64,000 nucleotides of DNA from an uncultured Candidatus Melainabacteria bacterium (lineage in GTDB: Bacteria > Cyanobacteriota > Vampirovibrionia > Gastranaerophilales > Gastranaerophilaceae): NCBI GenBank assembly GCA_934718085.1, contig CAKUZL010000002.1, positions 186,001 through 250,000 on the forward strand, read 5' to 3'. Of the stretch, positions 1 through 7,885 are shown one piece after another. The number at the start of each line of letters is the position of its first letter. The stretch's first letter is position 1. The notes under the pieces were generated by a model, which worked only from the letters and a program-made list of their open reading frames with translations, ran no database searches and was not told the origin of the DNA. The translations under genes were made by a program, and so were the position numbers.

Positions 1-1
1 C

Positions 2-538
2 GAAAATCTTGCAAAAACCGTAGATGCCCGTTCCGGCGAGGTTTCCGACTATTCCGAAAAAGTTGCGGATTTGGCGCGAAAAATTTGTACGAAATTGGAG
101 CTGAACGAAAAAACGAAAGATTTGGTTTTTTATGCGGCTTTACTCAGAAATATCGGTAAAATAACCCTTCCGATAGAGCTTTTCAACAAAAAAGGGAAGC
201 TCACGAAGGAAGATTGGAAAACCCTTTATAATCATCCGAATGTCGGAGTCAGCCTGCTTATGAGTATCAATTTTATGGCGGAAGTCATTCCCTACATTCA
301 CTATCACACAGAACGCTGGGACGGAAGCGGCAAAGAAGGGCTTAAAGGAACGGGCATTCCTCTCGGTTCCAGAATTATTGCCGTTGCCGATGCCTTTTGC
401 GCCATGACCTCGAAAAGAACTTATCGCGATGCTCTCTCCAAAAACGAGGCTTTGTCGGCGTTAAAGTCCGAGGCGAACGAAAAATGGGATCCGATGCTTG
501 TCGACATTCTTGTCGATATTGTTTCCGAGAAAAAATAG
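2..538 (+). CDS. HD-GYP domain protein, C-terminal part, degenerate HD motif (5' end outside window)
   Basis: The reading frame is open from the first bases of the window, so only the last ~179 residues are seen. They align along the HD-GYP cyclic-di-GMP phosphodiesterase fold: LAKTVDARSG, an HPNVG helix, HYHTERWDGSG, then IPLGSRIIAVADAFCAMTS and RTYRDALS. The residues that bind the metals are altered. The usual LLHDIGK is LLRNIGK, and the usual GHS of the first helix is SDYS. The GYP-loop region reads GSGKEG. It is therefore probably a catalytically dead HD-GYP domain acting as a receptor or partner protein. A full-length HD-GYP with intact motifs lies at 16633-18504. The upstream domain (REC, GAF or other) cannot be seen. 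Confidence 0.75.
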   Translation, partial: ENLAKTVDARSGEVSDYSEKVADLARKICTKLELNEKTKDLVFYAALLRNIGKITLPIELFNKKGKLTKEDWKTLYNHPNVGVSLLMSINFMAEVIPYIHYHTERWDGSGKEGLKGTGIPLGSRIIAVADAFCAMTSKRTYRDALSKNEALSALKSEANEKWDPMLVDILVDIVSEKK

Positions 539-542
539 CCCG

Positions 543-1313
543 TTATTTTTTTAAAATGGTGGTCAGTTGATTCTGTTTTTCGGTGTTTTCGGACGTCGGA
601 ACGATTACCGCGGGCGCAACTCCGAGAGGGTTGTTAAACTGCTTTTTTACAGCTTTTTTGACGGTTTTGTCAAGATTTTCAAACTCGGGCGCGTCCTGTT
701 TTGATGCATTCAATTTTAAGTATTGCGAAGAAAGTTTTGATTTTTCTTTTGGTGTCGCGTTTTTAATTTTTTTGTTGAGTTGGTCGTAAAGCTTTGTTTC
801 CACTCGATTTTGAGCTATGTAAACGTCCATGTCCCTGCCTTTCGTGAAGGCATTTTTCTTGCTTTTGTAGTTTATTTCGGGGAGTTTGAACGCCGTGTAC
901 ACAATTCCCGTCAGAACGGTAATTCCGACGAATGCCGCCGCGAAAAGCCCGATCTGTCCCGCCGGAGACTTGCATTCTTTCGGAAGTTTTACCGTTATTT
1001 TTTTGTCCTTGATTTTATCTTTTGCTTTTTCTCCGATTAAATCGAATAAATCGCCTAAAAATCCGCTGTCGTTTTCGACCATCGTCGCGACGAGCTTCAA
1101 AAATCCGCAGGCACCGCACACAAAAGTTGCCGGAAGAAGTTTCCAAAATTCGCCGCGTTTGCTTATGGGGTTTTCTTTTTCGACGTTTTTGAATTCACCT
1201 GGCGTTTGTTTGTCGGATTTATTCAGGGCAACGCCTGCTTCTTCCGAAAGTTTTTTTGCCGAAACCGGTTCTCCTCCGCCGAAAGATATCTGATTTATCC
1301 CGGGAATACCCAT
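543..1313 (-). CDS. Lineage-specific membrane protein, paralogue A (256 aa)
   Basis: No family was recognised. The protein begins with a short polar segment carrying the motif ISFGGG, a common N-terminal signature among small proteins of this genome. An ENPISKR motif (about residues 47-53) follows, then two hydrophobic segments (about 57-78 and 120-143), then a cytoplasmic-looking helical region with AFTKGRDMDVY and VETKLYDQLNKKI (about 155-183). The protein encoded immediately upstream (1328-1888) has the same order of motifs, so the two are paralogues. The 14-nt gap between them indicates one transcript. Function is unknown; a membrane-associated, probably lineage-restricted protein is all that can be supported. 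Confidence 0.7.
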   Translation of the reverse strand: MGIPGINQISFGGGEPVSAKKLSEEAGVALNKSDKQTPGEFKNVEKENPISKRGEFWKLLPATFVCGACGFLKLVATMVENDSGFLGDLFDLIGEKAKDKIKDKKITVKLPKECKSPAGQIGLFAAAFVGITVLTGIVYTAFKLPEINYKSKKNAFTKGRDMDVYIAQNRVETKLYDQLNKKIKNATPKEKSKLSSQYLKLNASKQDAPEFENLDKTVKKAVKKQFNNPLGVAPAVIVPTSENTEKQNQLTTILKK

Positions 1314-1327
1314 GCTTTTTGAATCCT

Positions 1328-1888
1328 TTATTTTTGTTCCGTTGCGTTTTGGGTATTTTGTTGATTTTGTCGGGTTTCTGCGGGTTGCTGAGCCGAGTTT
1401 TGGCTGTGAACCAAAATTGCCGAGCCTCTGTTTGCCATTTGAAGCTTGAGGTTGTCGTCGAGTTTTTTGTCGAGAGAAACGTCTTCGTTTGAAACTTCTT
1501 TGTCCAAAGCTTCGGTCAAATTGGTCTTAACGCTTCTGTCACGGGCAAAAACGTCCATTTCTTTTTCGGCCGTAAACGCCGAAACCTTTGCTTTGTAAAG
1601 GTTTCCCGGCAACGTAAATCCGAGGGTCAAAATTGCCGCCGCCGCGCCGAGTAATCCCGGAATTTTGTGTCCTTCCGTAAGAGTCCTTGTTATCAGGTAC
1701 GTTATCGCCCCCGCGACCGAACTTACCGCAGTCGACGATAAAACGGCAAGGTTTCTTTCCGTTTTTCTCGAAATCGGGTTTTCGTAGATGTTTTCGGTTC
1801 TTTCTATGACTACGGGTCTTTCCGCTCTTTGGGCGGGCAAGGTTTGCGCGGGCATTGCGGGAGCACCGGAATTAAAGTTTACGGACAT
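1328..1888 (-). CDS. Lineage-specific membrane protein, paralogue B (186 aa)
   Basis: First gene of a two-gene operon with 543-1313. It has an N-terminal Pro/Ala-rich tail, an ENPISRK motif (about 37-42), two hydrophobic stretches (about 47-68 and 77-94), then AFTAEKEMDVF and VKTNLTEALDKEV (about 104-132). These match AFTKGRDMDVY and VETKLYDQLNKKI in the downstream protein, with the same spacing from the second membrane segment. The C-terminus is a low-complexity Gln/Asn-rich tail. No enzyme motif is visible and the function is unknown. The start codon is preceded by AAAGGA about 8-13 nt upstream, which supports this start. Confidence 0.7.
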   Translation of the reverse strand: MSVNFNSGAPAMPAQTLPAQRAERPVVIERTENIYENPISRKTERNLAVLSSTAVSSVAGAITYLITRTLTEGHKIPGLLGAAAAILTLGFTLPGNLYKAKVSAFTAEKEMDVFARDRSVKTNLTEALDKEVSNEDVSLDKKLDDNLKLQMANRGSAILVHSQNSAQQPAETRQNQQNTQNATEQK

Positions 1889-1990
1889 TTTACACCTATC
1901 CTTTCAGAAACATTCCACATGTTGATTAAACTCCGTGAATATTATTTTTTGCATGTTTTCGGGCGGATTCGGTAAAATTTTTACAAAAAT

Positions 1991-3313
1991 TTACAAATAT
2001 ACCTCACAAAGATTTTGAGTCGAGCCAAATTTTTCAAGAGTTATGTCTGCAGGCGTTAAACCTTTTGAAATCAGTTCTTTCAGCGGATATAAAAACTTTT
2101 GTTCATCGGTTTTTTTCAGATTGTGCTCCGATATTTCAAGAATTTCTTTGCATATTTCGGAAAGTTTTTGTCCGCAAAACTCGGTATTAATGCCTGTTTG
2201 CGGGGTTTTGGCTCTCAGCTCTTCAAAATCGTCGTAAGTTGCTTTTTTGAAAATATCGTTGATTTCGCAAATCGCGGAATTGTCGTATAATATGCCTTTC
2301 CAAAGTGCGGGAACCGCGAAAATCAGTTCGTTTTTCTGTGAATCGTGGTTTCTTATTTCAAGATAAGTCTTTAGTCGGACATCCGTAAAATAAAGGCTTA
2401 TGTGGGTTTCGACGTCTTTTTGTGTCGGAAAATACCCGTCAAAGCCTTTTTTCATGTATTCTCCGAATGTCAGACCTCCCGTTTGCAGGTATTTCCCGTT
2501 CTTTTCGATAAAAATTGTCGGCACGTCGAGCAGAATTTCCGTGTAGTCGGAAAACCCGAAAAACTCTTTTGTAAAAAGCTTTTTGCCGATAAGTCCGCAT
2601 CGGTCGTTGTCGGTGTTAAGCCAGGCAAATGCCCGAAATGATTTCATTCCGCTCGGTTTCCCTTTTCTGAGGGGGGAATTCGCAAACATGGCGCTGACAA
2701 TCGGCGAAAGTTTTATCGCGGTTTTTAATTTTACGCAGGCATCTTCTTCCGACGAATAGTCTATGCTCGTCTGAATTCCAGCCGTTTCGCGCATCATTAC
2801 GAACGGACATTCGGCTTTGTTTTGTAAATATTTCGTCATCATTCGATAGCGTTCTTTCGGAATGATTTTTATCCCCTCAAAGGTCGTTTTCGGTTGGTTT
2901 CCGCAGGGTATGTGTCTTAATCCGAAAGTTTCCGCGATTTTGTCGGTTTTTTCGTTATATCGGTCGATTATTTTTTTGTGGTCGGATATTCTTTCCGTAG
3001 GATTTAAGCTTATTTCAAGCTGTGCTCCGGGTTCGAACGTAATTTTCCCGTATTTCAAATCAGCTCCCGTTACAAATCCGTTTTCGTACGTCAATTCGCC
3101 GTTTTCGGATTTCGAAAAAATCTGTGTCAACTTTCGTATCTCTTCGTACGAAGCAGGCGAAAAATCTTCTTTTACGTAAATTTTTTCGTATTCCAGTCCC
3201 GTTTTTTTCTCGGTTTTGCAGCCCGATTCAAAAATCTTTTCAAAATAATTTTTGTTTGTAACGAAATTGTTACAAATTTTTTCAACACTTGCGTTTAGGG
3301 TTTGAAAAATCAT
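1991..3313 (-). CDS. gshA: Glutamate-cysteine ligase, plant/proteobacterial type
   Basis: Catalyses the first step of glutathione synthesis, ATP-dependent joining of L-glutamate and L-cysteine. The 440-residue protein shows signatures of the plant/alphaproteobacterial GCL class: GKITFEPGAQLEIS, RYRMMTKYL, a TAGIQTSIDYSSE strand, then FANSPLRKGKPSGMKSFRAF and NDRCGLIG, and a late YLEIRNHDS. It differs from the E. coli-type GshA. The start ATG overlaps the stop of gshB as ATGA, so the two are translationally coupled. Together they indicate a thiol-redox pool that fits the rubredoxin/flavodiiron, ferritin and thioredoxin reductase genes elsewhere in the window. Confidence 0.9.
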   Translation of the reverse strand: MIFQTLNASVEKICNNFVTNKNYFEKIFESGCKTEKKTGLEYEKIYVKEDFSPASYEEIRKLTQIFSKSENGELTYENGFVTGADLKYGKITFEPGAQLEISLNPTERISDHKKIIDRYNEKTDKIAETFGLRHIPCGNQPKTTFEGIKIIPKERYRMMTKYLQNKAECPFVMMRETAGIQTSIDYSSEEDACVKLKTAIKLSPIVSAMFANSPLRKGKPSGMKSFRAFAWLNTDNDRCGLIGKKLFTKEFFGFSDYTEILLDVPTIFIEKNGKYLQTGGLTFGEYMKKGFDGYFPTQKDVETHISLYFTDVRLKTYLEIRNHDSQKNELIFAVPALWKGILYDNSAICEINDIFKKATYDDFEELRAKTPQTGINTEFCGQKLSEICKEILEISEHNLKKTDEQKFLYPLKELISKGLTPADITLEKFGSTQNLCEVYL

Positions 3314-4269
3314 CGAACACCTTCCGTTTGTTTAGTAAATTTAAGTAATTCGGGCATAATCATGTCCTGAAATTTTATTCCGAAAAGACGGTTCGTTTCC
3401 CGGATGAAGAAACATGGGCTTGTGACGTTTATTTCCGTGACTTTCCCTTCTATTATGTCGAGTGCCGCGACAGGCATGCCGTTTGCGTTCAGGTATTCCG
3501 CTATCGTTTCGGAAGCTCGAAGTTCTTCCGGGGTAAGGATTTCCGCCTTGAAGAATTCGTCGCTGTGGGTGTTAAATCTGAAATCTTCTTTGCCGGGGAG
3601 TTTTCTTAACGAGAAGTCGAAGACTTTGTTTCCGATGATGAAAGCCCTTTTGTCGCCGCCGTTTCCGAGATATTTTTGAACACAGACCATTGTTGTTCCG
3701 TTCGAGGTTGCCGTGTCGATAATCGCGTTGGTATTCGCATCGCCCTTTTTAAGCTTGAAAATACCGCTTCCGAAACATCTGTTCAGAGGTTTTATGACGG
3801 CTTCCGGAATTTCGTCCAAAAAGTCGTGAATAACCGTTTTGTCGGCGGTTATGACGCTTTCGGGAATGAATTCGGGAAAAAGGTTTGTGTGAATTTTTTC
3901 GTTGAACGCCGCGACCGACCAAGGGTCATTTATAATGCGGGTTTTGGTCTTGTCGACAAAATCAAAGACGTGGCATGCGTTCAGGTAATTCACGTCGACA
4001 GGCGGATCAGGTCTGAAAAACACCGTTTCGAACTCGTTTATTTCCTTTTGAGAATGCTCGTCCGAACGGAATATATTGCCGTTTTCGAGTTTCGTTTCGT
4101 ACGCAAAACAAAATCCCTTCGAATTTTTTATAAAAAGTTTGTGTTTCAATGTTACCGCGACTTTGAACCCTCTTTCGAGAAATTCTTTAATCAACCAGAA
4201 GTTCGTGACCAGGTCGTTAAATTCGAAATACTTGAATTCAAGCGCGTCTATAACTATCAGTATGTTCAT
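3310..4269 (-). CDS. gshB: Glutathione synthetase (ATP-grasp)
   Basis: Adds glycine to gamma-glutamylcysteine. The protein is 319 aa and starts MNILIVIDALEF. It carries the GshB hallmarks: a donor-substrate strand FFRPDPPVDVNYLNA, NDPWSVAAFNEK, the ATP-grasp core VIKPLNRCFGSGIFKL, GDKRAFIIG, and the metal-binding end EINVTSPCFFIRE. A longer open frame reaches 4530 but would translate straight through the tRNA gene at 4404-4484. The ATG at 4269 has a GAGG ribosome-binding site about 6 nt upstream and matches family length, so it was chosen. The gene lies between tRNA-Leu and gshA and ends in a 4-nt overlap with gshA. Confidence 0.92.
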   Translation of the reverse strand: MNILIVIDALEFKYFEFNDLVTNFWLIKEFLERGFKVAVTLKHKLFIKNSKGFCFAYETKLENGNIFRSDEHSQKEINEFETVFFRPDPPVDVNYLNACHVFDFVDKTKTRIINDPWSVAAFNEKIHTNLFPEFIPESVITADKTVIHDFLDEIPEAVIKPLNRCFGSGIFKLKKGDANTNAIIDTATSNGTTMVCVQKYLGNGGDKRAFIIGNKVFDFSLRKLPGKEDFRFNTHSDEFFKAEILTPEELRASETIAEYLNANGMPVAALDIIEGKVTEINVTSPCFFIRETNRLFGIKFQDMIMPELLKFTKQTEGVR

Positions 4270-4403
4270 AAAAACCTCGTTTTCGATTGTATGATACATA
4301 AAAAATTTTGTCGAGATATTACCTTGTCGGCTAAAAAAAAATATTTCGGTCGTTTCCGAAATACTTTCACTTGGATGCAGAAAATAGTTTAGGTAAACGT
4401 AAC

Positions 4404-4484
4404 TGCCGAAGAAGGGACTTGAACCCTTACGAATTTCTTCGCACGCACCTGAAACGTGTGCGTCTACCATTCCGCCACTTCGGC
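4404..4484 (-). tRNA. tRNA-Leu (anticodon CAG)
   Basis: On the minus strand the gene runs from GCCGAAGTGG to CTTCTTCGGCA. The 7-bp acceptor stem GCCGAAG/CTTCGGC is perfect. The anticodon stem is CACGT/GCGTG around the loop TTCAGGT, giving anticodon CAG. The T arm contains GGGTTCAAGTCCC. A variable arm is present, as expected for a class II tRNA. The CCA end is not encoded: GTT follows the discriminator A. The gene lies upstream of gshB on the same strand. Confidence 0.93.
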
Positions 4485-4501
4485 ATTTATGTTCATCGTT
4501 G

Positions 4502-4530
4502 ATTGTACAACTTTTTCGGTTTTTTTGCAA
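4502..4530 (-). promoter_or_regulatory. Promoter of tRNA-Leu
   Basis: Reading the minus strand there is TTGCAA, a 17-nt spacer, then TACAAT. The predicted start of transcription is about 11 nt before the tRNA 5' end. It is a good sigma-70-type match in the right place, and may also drive gshB-gshA by read-through. Confidence 0.6.
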
Positions 4531-4643
4531 GTCCGAAATTTGAAAAAACTTTACAAAACTTCATGTAAAATATTGCTCTTGAAAACATTCCCGGTTTGAT
4601 GTAACATCTGCTTGTACACAAAACATGACATGAGGTTTTTGTT

Positions 4644-5600
4644 ATGAGCGAAAGAAAATTGGTAGGAACAAACGAAATGTTCAAAAAAGCACTCGAAGGC
4701 AAATATGCAATCGGTGCGTACAACGTAAACAATATGGAAATTCTTCAAGGTATCGCGGAAGCTGCCGAAGAAACCCGTTCACCCATTATTTTGCAAGTTT
4801 CCGCAGGCGCAAGAAAATATGCAAACCAAACTTACCTTATAAAGTTGGTTCAAGCTGCTCTCGAAACGACTACCGTTCCGATTGCTCTTCACCTTGACCA
4901 CGGTGCAGACTTCGAAATCTGTAAAGCCTGCATAGACGGCGGATTTTCGTCTGTCATGATTGACGGCTCGAGATTCCCCCTCGAAGAAAATATCGCTATC
5001 ACCAAAAAAGTAGTTGAATACGCTCACGAAAGAGGAGTTTCGGTTGAAGCGGAACTCGGTAAACTTGCGGGTGTCGAAGACGACGTTAAAGTCGACAAAG
5101 CTCACGCAACTTACACCGATCCCGAAGAAGCTGCAAGATTCGTTAAAGAAACGGGTTGCGACTCTTTGGCAATCGCTATCGGAACCAGCCACGGTGCTTA
5201 CAAATTCAAAGGCGAAGCTAAACTCGATTTCGAAAGACTCGCGGAAGTTAAAAAAGCCGTTAACGCCGTTGTCGGTTACGATTTCCCGATTGTTCTTCAC
5301 GGATCTTCTTCCGTTCCCAAATATTTGGTCGAAAAATGCAACAAATACGGCGGAAATCTTCCCGATGCACAAGGCGTTCCCGAAGATATGCTCGCGTTTG
5401 CTTCGAAAAACGGCGTAGCTAAAATCAATATTGATACGGACTTGAGATTGGCTATGACTTCGACAATCAGAGAATTCTTTATCGAACACCCCGAAAAATT
5501 CGACCCCAGAGAATACATGGGACCCGGCAGAACGGCAGTTAAAGAACTCGTAAAACACAAAATGCAAGTTCTCGGAACCGCAGGACACGCCGACGACTAA
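4644..5600 (+). CDS. fba: Class II fructose-1,6-bisphosphate aldolase
   Basis: Glycolytic/gluconeogenic cleavage of fructose-1,6-bisphosphate to DHAP and glyceraldehyde-3-phosphate. The 318 residues match the zinc-dependent class II family throughout: IGAYNVNNMEILQGI, the zinc/substrate segment LHLDHGADFE, VMIDGSRFPLEENI, VEAELGKLAGVEDD, GTSHGAYKF, LHGSSSVP, and NIDTDLRLAMTSTIREF. GAGG lies about 8-11 nt before the ATG. The gene stands alone, with a strong terminator directly behind it, so it is probably monocistronic. Confidence 0.95.
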   Translation: MSERKLVGTNEMFKKALEGKYAIGAYNVNNMEILQGIAEAAEETRSPIILQVSAGARKYANQTYLIKLVQAALETTTVPIALHLDHGADFEICKACIDGGFSSVMIDGSRFPLEENIAITKKVVEYAHERGVSVEAELGKLAGVEDDVKVDKAHATYTDPEEAARFVKETGCDSLAIAIGTSHGAYKFKGEAKLDFERLAEVKKAVNAVVGYDFPIVLHGSSSVPKYLVEKCNKYGGNLPDAQGVPEDMLAFASKNGVAKINIDTDLRLAMTSTIREFFIEHPEKFDPREYMGPGRTAVKELVKHKMQVLGTAGHADD

Positions 5601-5620
5601 TCAATTTGTTTTTTGAAAAA

Positions 5621-5648
5621 GGGCTCTTTTCGAAAGAGTCCTTTTTTT
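5621..5648 (+). terminator. Intrinsic terminator of fba
   Basis: A 9-bp stem (GGGCTCTTT pairing with AAAGAGTCC, one G-T pair) with a 3-nt loop is followed by a run of seven T. It starts 20 nt after the fba stop codon. Confidence 0.85.
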
Positions 5649-5747
5649 GTAAAAAAATTTTTATAAAAATTTACAATGAGTATACTTACCGACGTTTTCC
5701 GGTAAAATTTTATTTATAGTGAATCGGAAATAAAAGGAGGATTTTTT

Positions 5748-5885
5748 ATGGATAAGTATGTATGCACTCTTTGCGGGTACATTTACGACCCCGAGGAAAA
5801 CGACAACGTAGCTTTTGCGGACTTACCGGACGATTATGTTTGCCCGCTTTGTCTTGCCGATAAATCTCATTTTGAAAAAGAATAG
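5748..5885 (+). CDS. Rubredoxin (45 aa)
   Basis: A very short gene encoding a classical rubredoxin, a one-iron electron carrier. It has two cysteine knuckles, [10 protein letters not shown] near the N-terminus and CPLC near the C-terminus, separated by the usual acidic linker with [10 protein letters not shown] strong AAAGGAGG ribosome-binding site precedes the ATG. Only 12 nt separate it from the flavodiiron protein gene, so it very probably supplies electrons to that enzyme. At 45 aa it is slightly shorter than the typical 52-54. Confidence 0.93.
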   Translation: MDKYVCTLCGYIYDPEENDNVAFADLPDDYVCPLCLADKSHFEKE

Positions 5886-5897
5886 GCGGATTTTTAT

Positions 5898-7712
5898 ATG
5901 TATAACATCAAAAACATCACCGAAGACTTGGTTTACGTGGGCGTGAGCGACAGACGTCTGGCTCTGTTCGAAAACGTTTACCCGATTGAAAGAGGTGCAT
6001 CGTTCAATTCTTATTTGTTGAAGGACGAGAAGACGGTTCTTTTCGATACCGTAGATAAAAACGTTTTCTTTCAATTTGCAAAAAATCTCGAAAAGGCGCT
6101 TGACGGGCGAAAACTTGACTATATTGTCATAAATCACGTTGAACCCGACCATGCCGCGTCGTTGTTCGAAATCCGTCGCAGATATCCCGAAGCTGAGTTT
6201 ATTTGCGGAATTAAGGCTCAGACCATGCTCAAGCGATTTTTCGATTTTGATGAAAACGCTTGTACTCGATTGGTCAAAGAGGGTGATGTTTTGAATACGG
6301 GCAGACATTCACTGACGTTTGTTGCTGCTCCGATGGTTCACTGGCCCGAGGTCATGGTTACTTACGATTTGACGGACAAAATTTTGTTTTCGGCGGATGC
6401 GTTCGGCTCTTTCGGCTCAATCGACGGAAATTTGTTTGCGGACGAAATCAATTTCGAAAAGGTTCTTTTGCCCGAAATGAGAAGGTATTATACCAATATT
6501 GTCGGTAAATACGGACCGCAGGTTCAATCGTTGCTCAAAAAAGCTGCGGGGTTGGACATTAATATGATTTGTCCTTTACACGGTCCGATTTGGCGCAATA
6601 ATTTCGGAACGATTATCGACAAGTACAATAAGTGGAGTACATACGAGCCCGAAGACGAGGATGTTTTGCTTCTTTATGCGTCGGTTTACGGAAATACCGA
6701 AAATGCCGTCGAAAAATTGGCGTTTAAGCTTGCCGAAAGGGGCTTGAGAAACATCAGAATGTACGATGTTTCAAAAACTCATCATTCCGTGATTGTGGCG
6801 GAAGCGTTCAGATGTTCGCATATTGTTGTTGCTTCGCCGACCTATAATGCGGGTATTTTTGTCGAAATGTCAAATGTTTTGGAAGATTTGAAGGCTCATA
6901 ACCTTCAAAACAGGACGGTTGCAATTATCGAAAACGGCTCTTGGGTGCCTTCAGCGGGCAAATTGATAAGACAAAAATTCGAAGAAATGAAAAACATTAA
7001 ATTTGTCGAACCTCAGTTTACCGTAAAGTCTTCGTTAAAGCCCGACTGTCTTGAAGAGTTTGAAAATTTTGCAAATGCCGTTGCCGAGTCGGTTACTGTT
7101 CGCAAAAAAAGCCAAAACCCTTTGAGTAATATACCTTACGGTCTGTTTTTGCTTTCGGTCAATAAAGACGATTGTGACAATGCGTGTATCGTGAATACCG
7201 TGTGTCAGGTTGCTGCAAACCCCGACAAAATAACGGTTGCGGTCAATAAAGGCGCGTTGACTTGCGAGTTAATCGAAGAAACCGGAAAATTTAACGTTTC
7301 CGTTTTGACGAAGGAAGCTCCGTTTGAATTGTTCAAAAATTTCGGATTTCGCTCCGGTAAAGTCTGCAAAAAGTTTGACGACTGTAATTATGCGCAAAAG
7401 CTTGAAAACGGTATTTTCGCTTTGACAAAATACGTGAACACCGTTATTTGCGCGAAGGTTACAGACAAAGTTGATTGCGGAACTCATGTTTTGTTTGTTG
7501 CCGATGTCGAAAAAACGAATATTGTATCGCAGGTTGAGTCGGCGACTTACGATTTTTATCTCGAAAAAATCAAACCGCTCGACAAACCCGTTCAAAAGAA
7601 GGGTTTTGTTTGCAAAATTTGCGGATATGTTTACGAGGGCGAAGTTTTACCGTCCGATTTTGTATGTCCCGTATGCAAGCACGGAGCGGAAGATTTTGAA
7701 CCGATAAAATAA
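5898..7712 (+). CDS. Multidomain flavodiiron protein (beta-lactamase-like / flavodoxin / flavin reductase / rubredoxin)
   Basis: Reduces O2 to water and/or NO to N2O in the cytoplasm. The 604 residues contain, in order, four domains. First is a metallo-beta-lactamase-like diiron domain with H80, E82, D84 and H85 in NHVEPDH, then MVHWPE, FSADAFGS and CPLHGPIW, so the full ligand set is kept. Second is a flavodoxin domain from about residue 255 (LLLYASVYGNTENAVEKLA). Third is a flavin-reductase-like domain at about 415-545 (SVNKDDCDNACIVNTVCQV). Last is a C-terminal rubredoxin at about 555-604 (CKICGYVYEG and CPVC). Combining a flavin-reductase-like module and a fused rubredoxin, next to a separate rubredoxin gene, is an elaborate arrangement for this family. 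Confidence 0.92.
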   Translation: MYNIKNITEDLVYVGVSDRRLALFENVYPIERGASFNSYLLKDEKTVLFDTVDKNVFFQFAKNLEKALDGRKLDYIVINHVEPDHAASLFEIRRRYPEAEFICGIKAQTMLKRFFDFDENACTRLVKEGDVLNTGRHSLTFVAAPMVHWPEVMVTYDLTDKILFSADAFGSFGSIDGNLFADEINFEKVLLPEMRRYYTNIVGKYGPQVQSLLKKAAGLDINMICPLHGPIWRNNFGTIIDKYNKWSTYEPEDEDVLLLYASVYGNTENAVEKLAFKLAERGLRNIRMYDVSKTHHSVIVAEAFRCSHIVVASPTYNAGIFVEMSNVLEDLKAHNLQNRTVAIIENGSWVPSAGKLIRQKFEEMKNIKFVEPQFTVKSSLKPDCLEEFENFANAVAESVTVRKKSQNPLSNIPYGLFLLSVNKDDCDNACIVNTVCQVAANPDKITVAVNKGALTCELIEETGKFNVSVLTKEAPFELFKNFGFRSGKVCKKFDDCNYAQKLENGIFALTKYVNTVICAKVTDKVDCGTHVLFVADVEKTNIVSQVESATYDFYLEKIKPLDKPVQKKGFVCKICGYVYEGEVLPSDFVCPVCKHGAEDFEPIK

Positions 7713-7725
7713 ACATCTTAAAAAA

Positions 7726-7757
7726 GGGCGTGCTCGGAGAGTATGCCCTTTTTTTTG
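7726..7757 (+). terminator. Terminator of the rubredoxin-flavodiiron operon
   Basis: A 9-bp hairpin (GGGCGTGCT with AGTATGCCC, including two G-T pairs) around CGGAG, followed by a long T run. Confidence 0.8.
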
Positions 7758-7797
7758 TTTAATTTCGTCCGGACGGGTCGAAAAGTTTGCCCGGTAA

Positions 7798-7826
7798 AAC
7801 GCCGAAGTTTTTTGTTATTCGGCGTT
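7798..7826. repeat. Inverted repeat between convergent genes
   Basis: AACGCCGAA and TTCGGCGTT form a perfect 9-bp inverted repeat around an 11-nt loop. It lies 60 nt beyond the stop of the deaminase gene on the minus strand. It lacks a clear T tract in that direction, so a terminator role is only possible. Confidence 0.5.
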
Positions 7827-7885
7827 CTTAACGCTTTATCGAAGGTCTCCCCGGTTATTGTCGAGGGAATCCGAAAATCGGCGTA

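Noticed and set aside
3310..4530. 406-residue open frame covering gshB and the upstream region
   Set aside because: Its first 87 codons run through the tRNA-Leu gene. The internal ATG at 4269 with a GAGG site gives the family-length protein.
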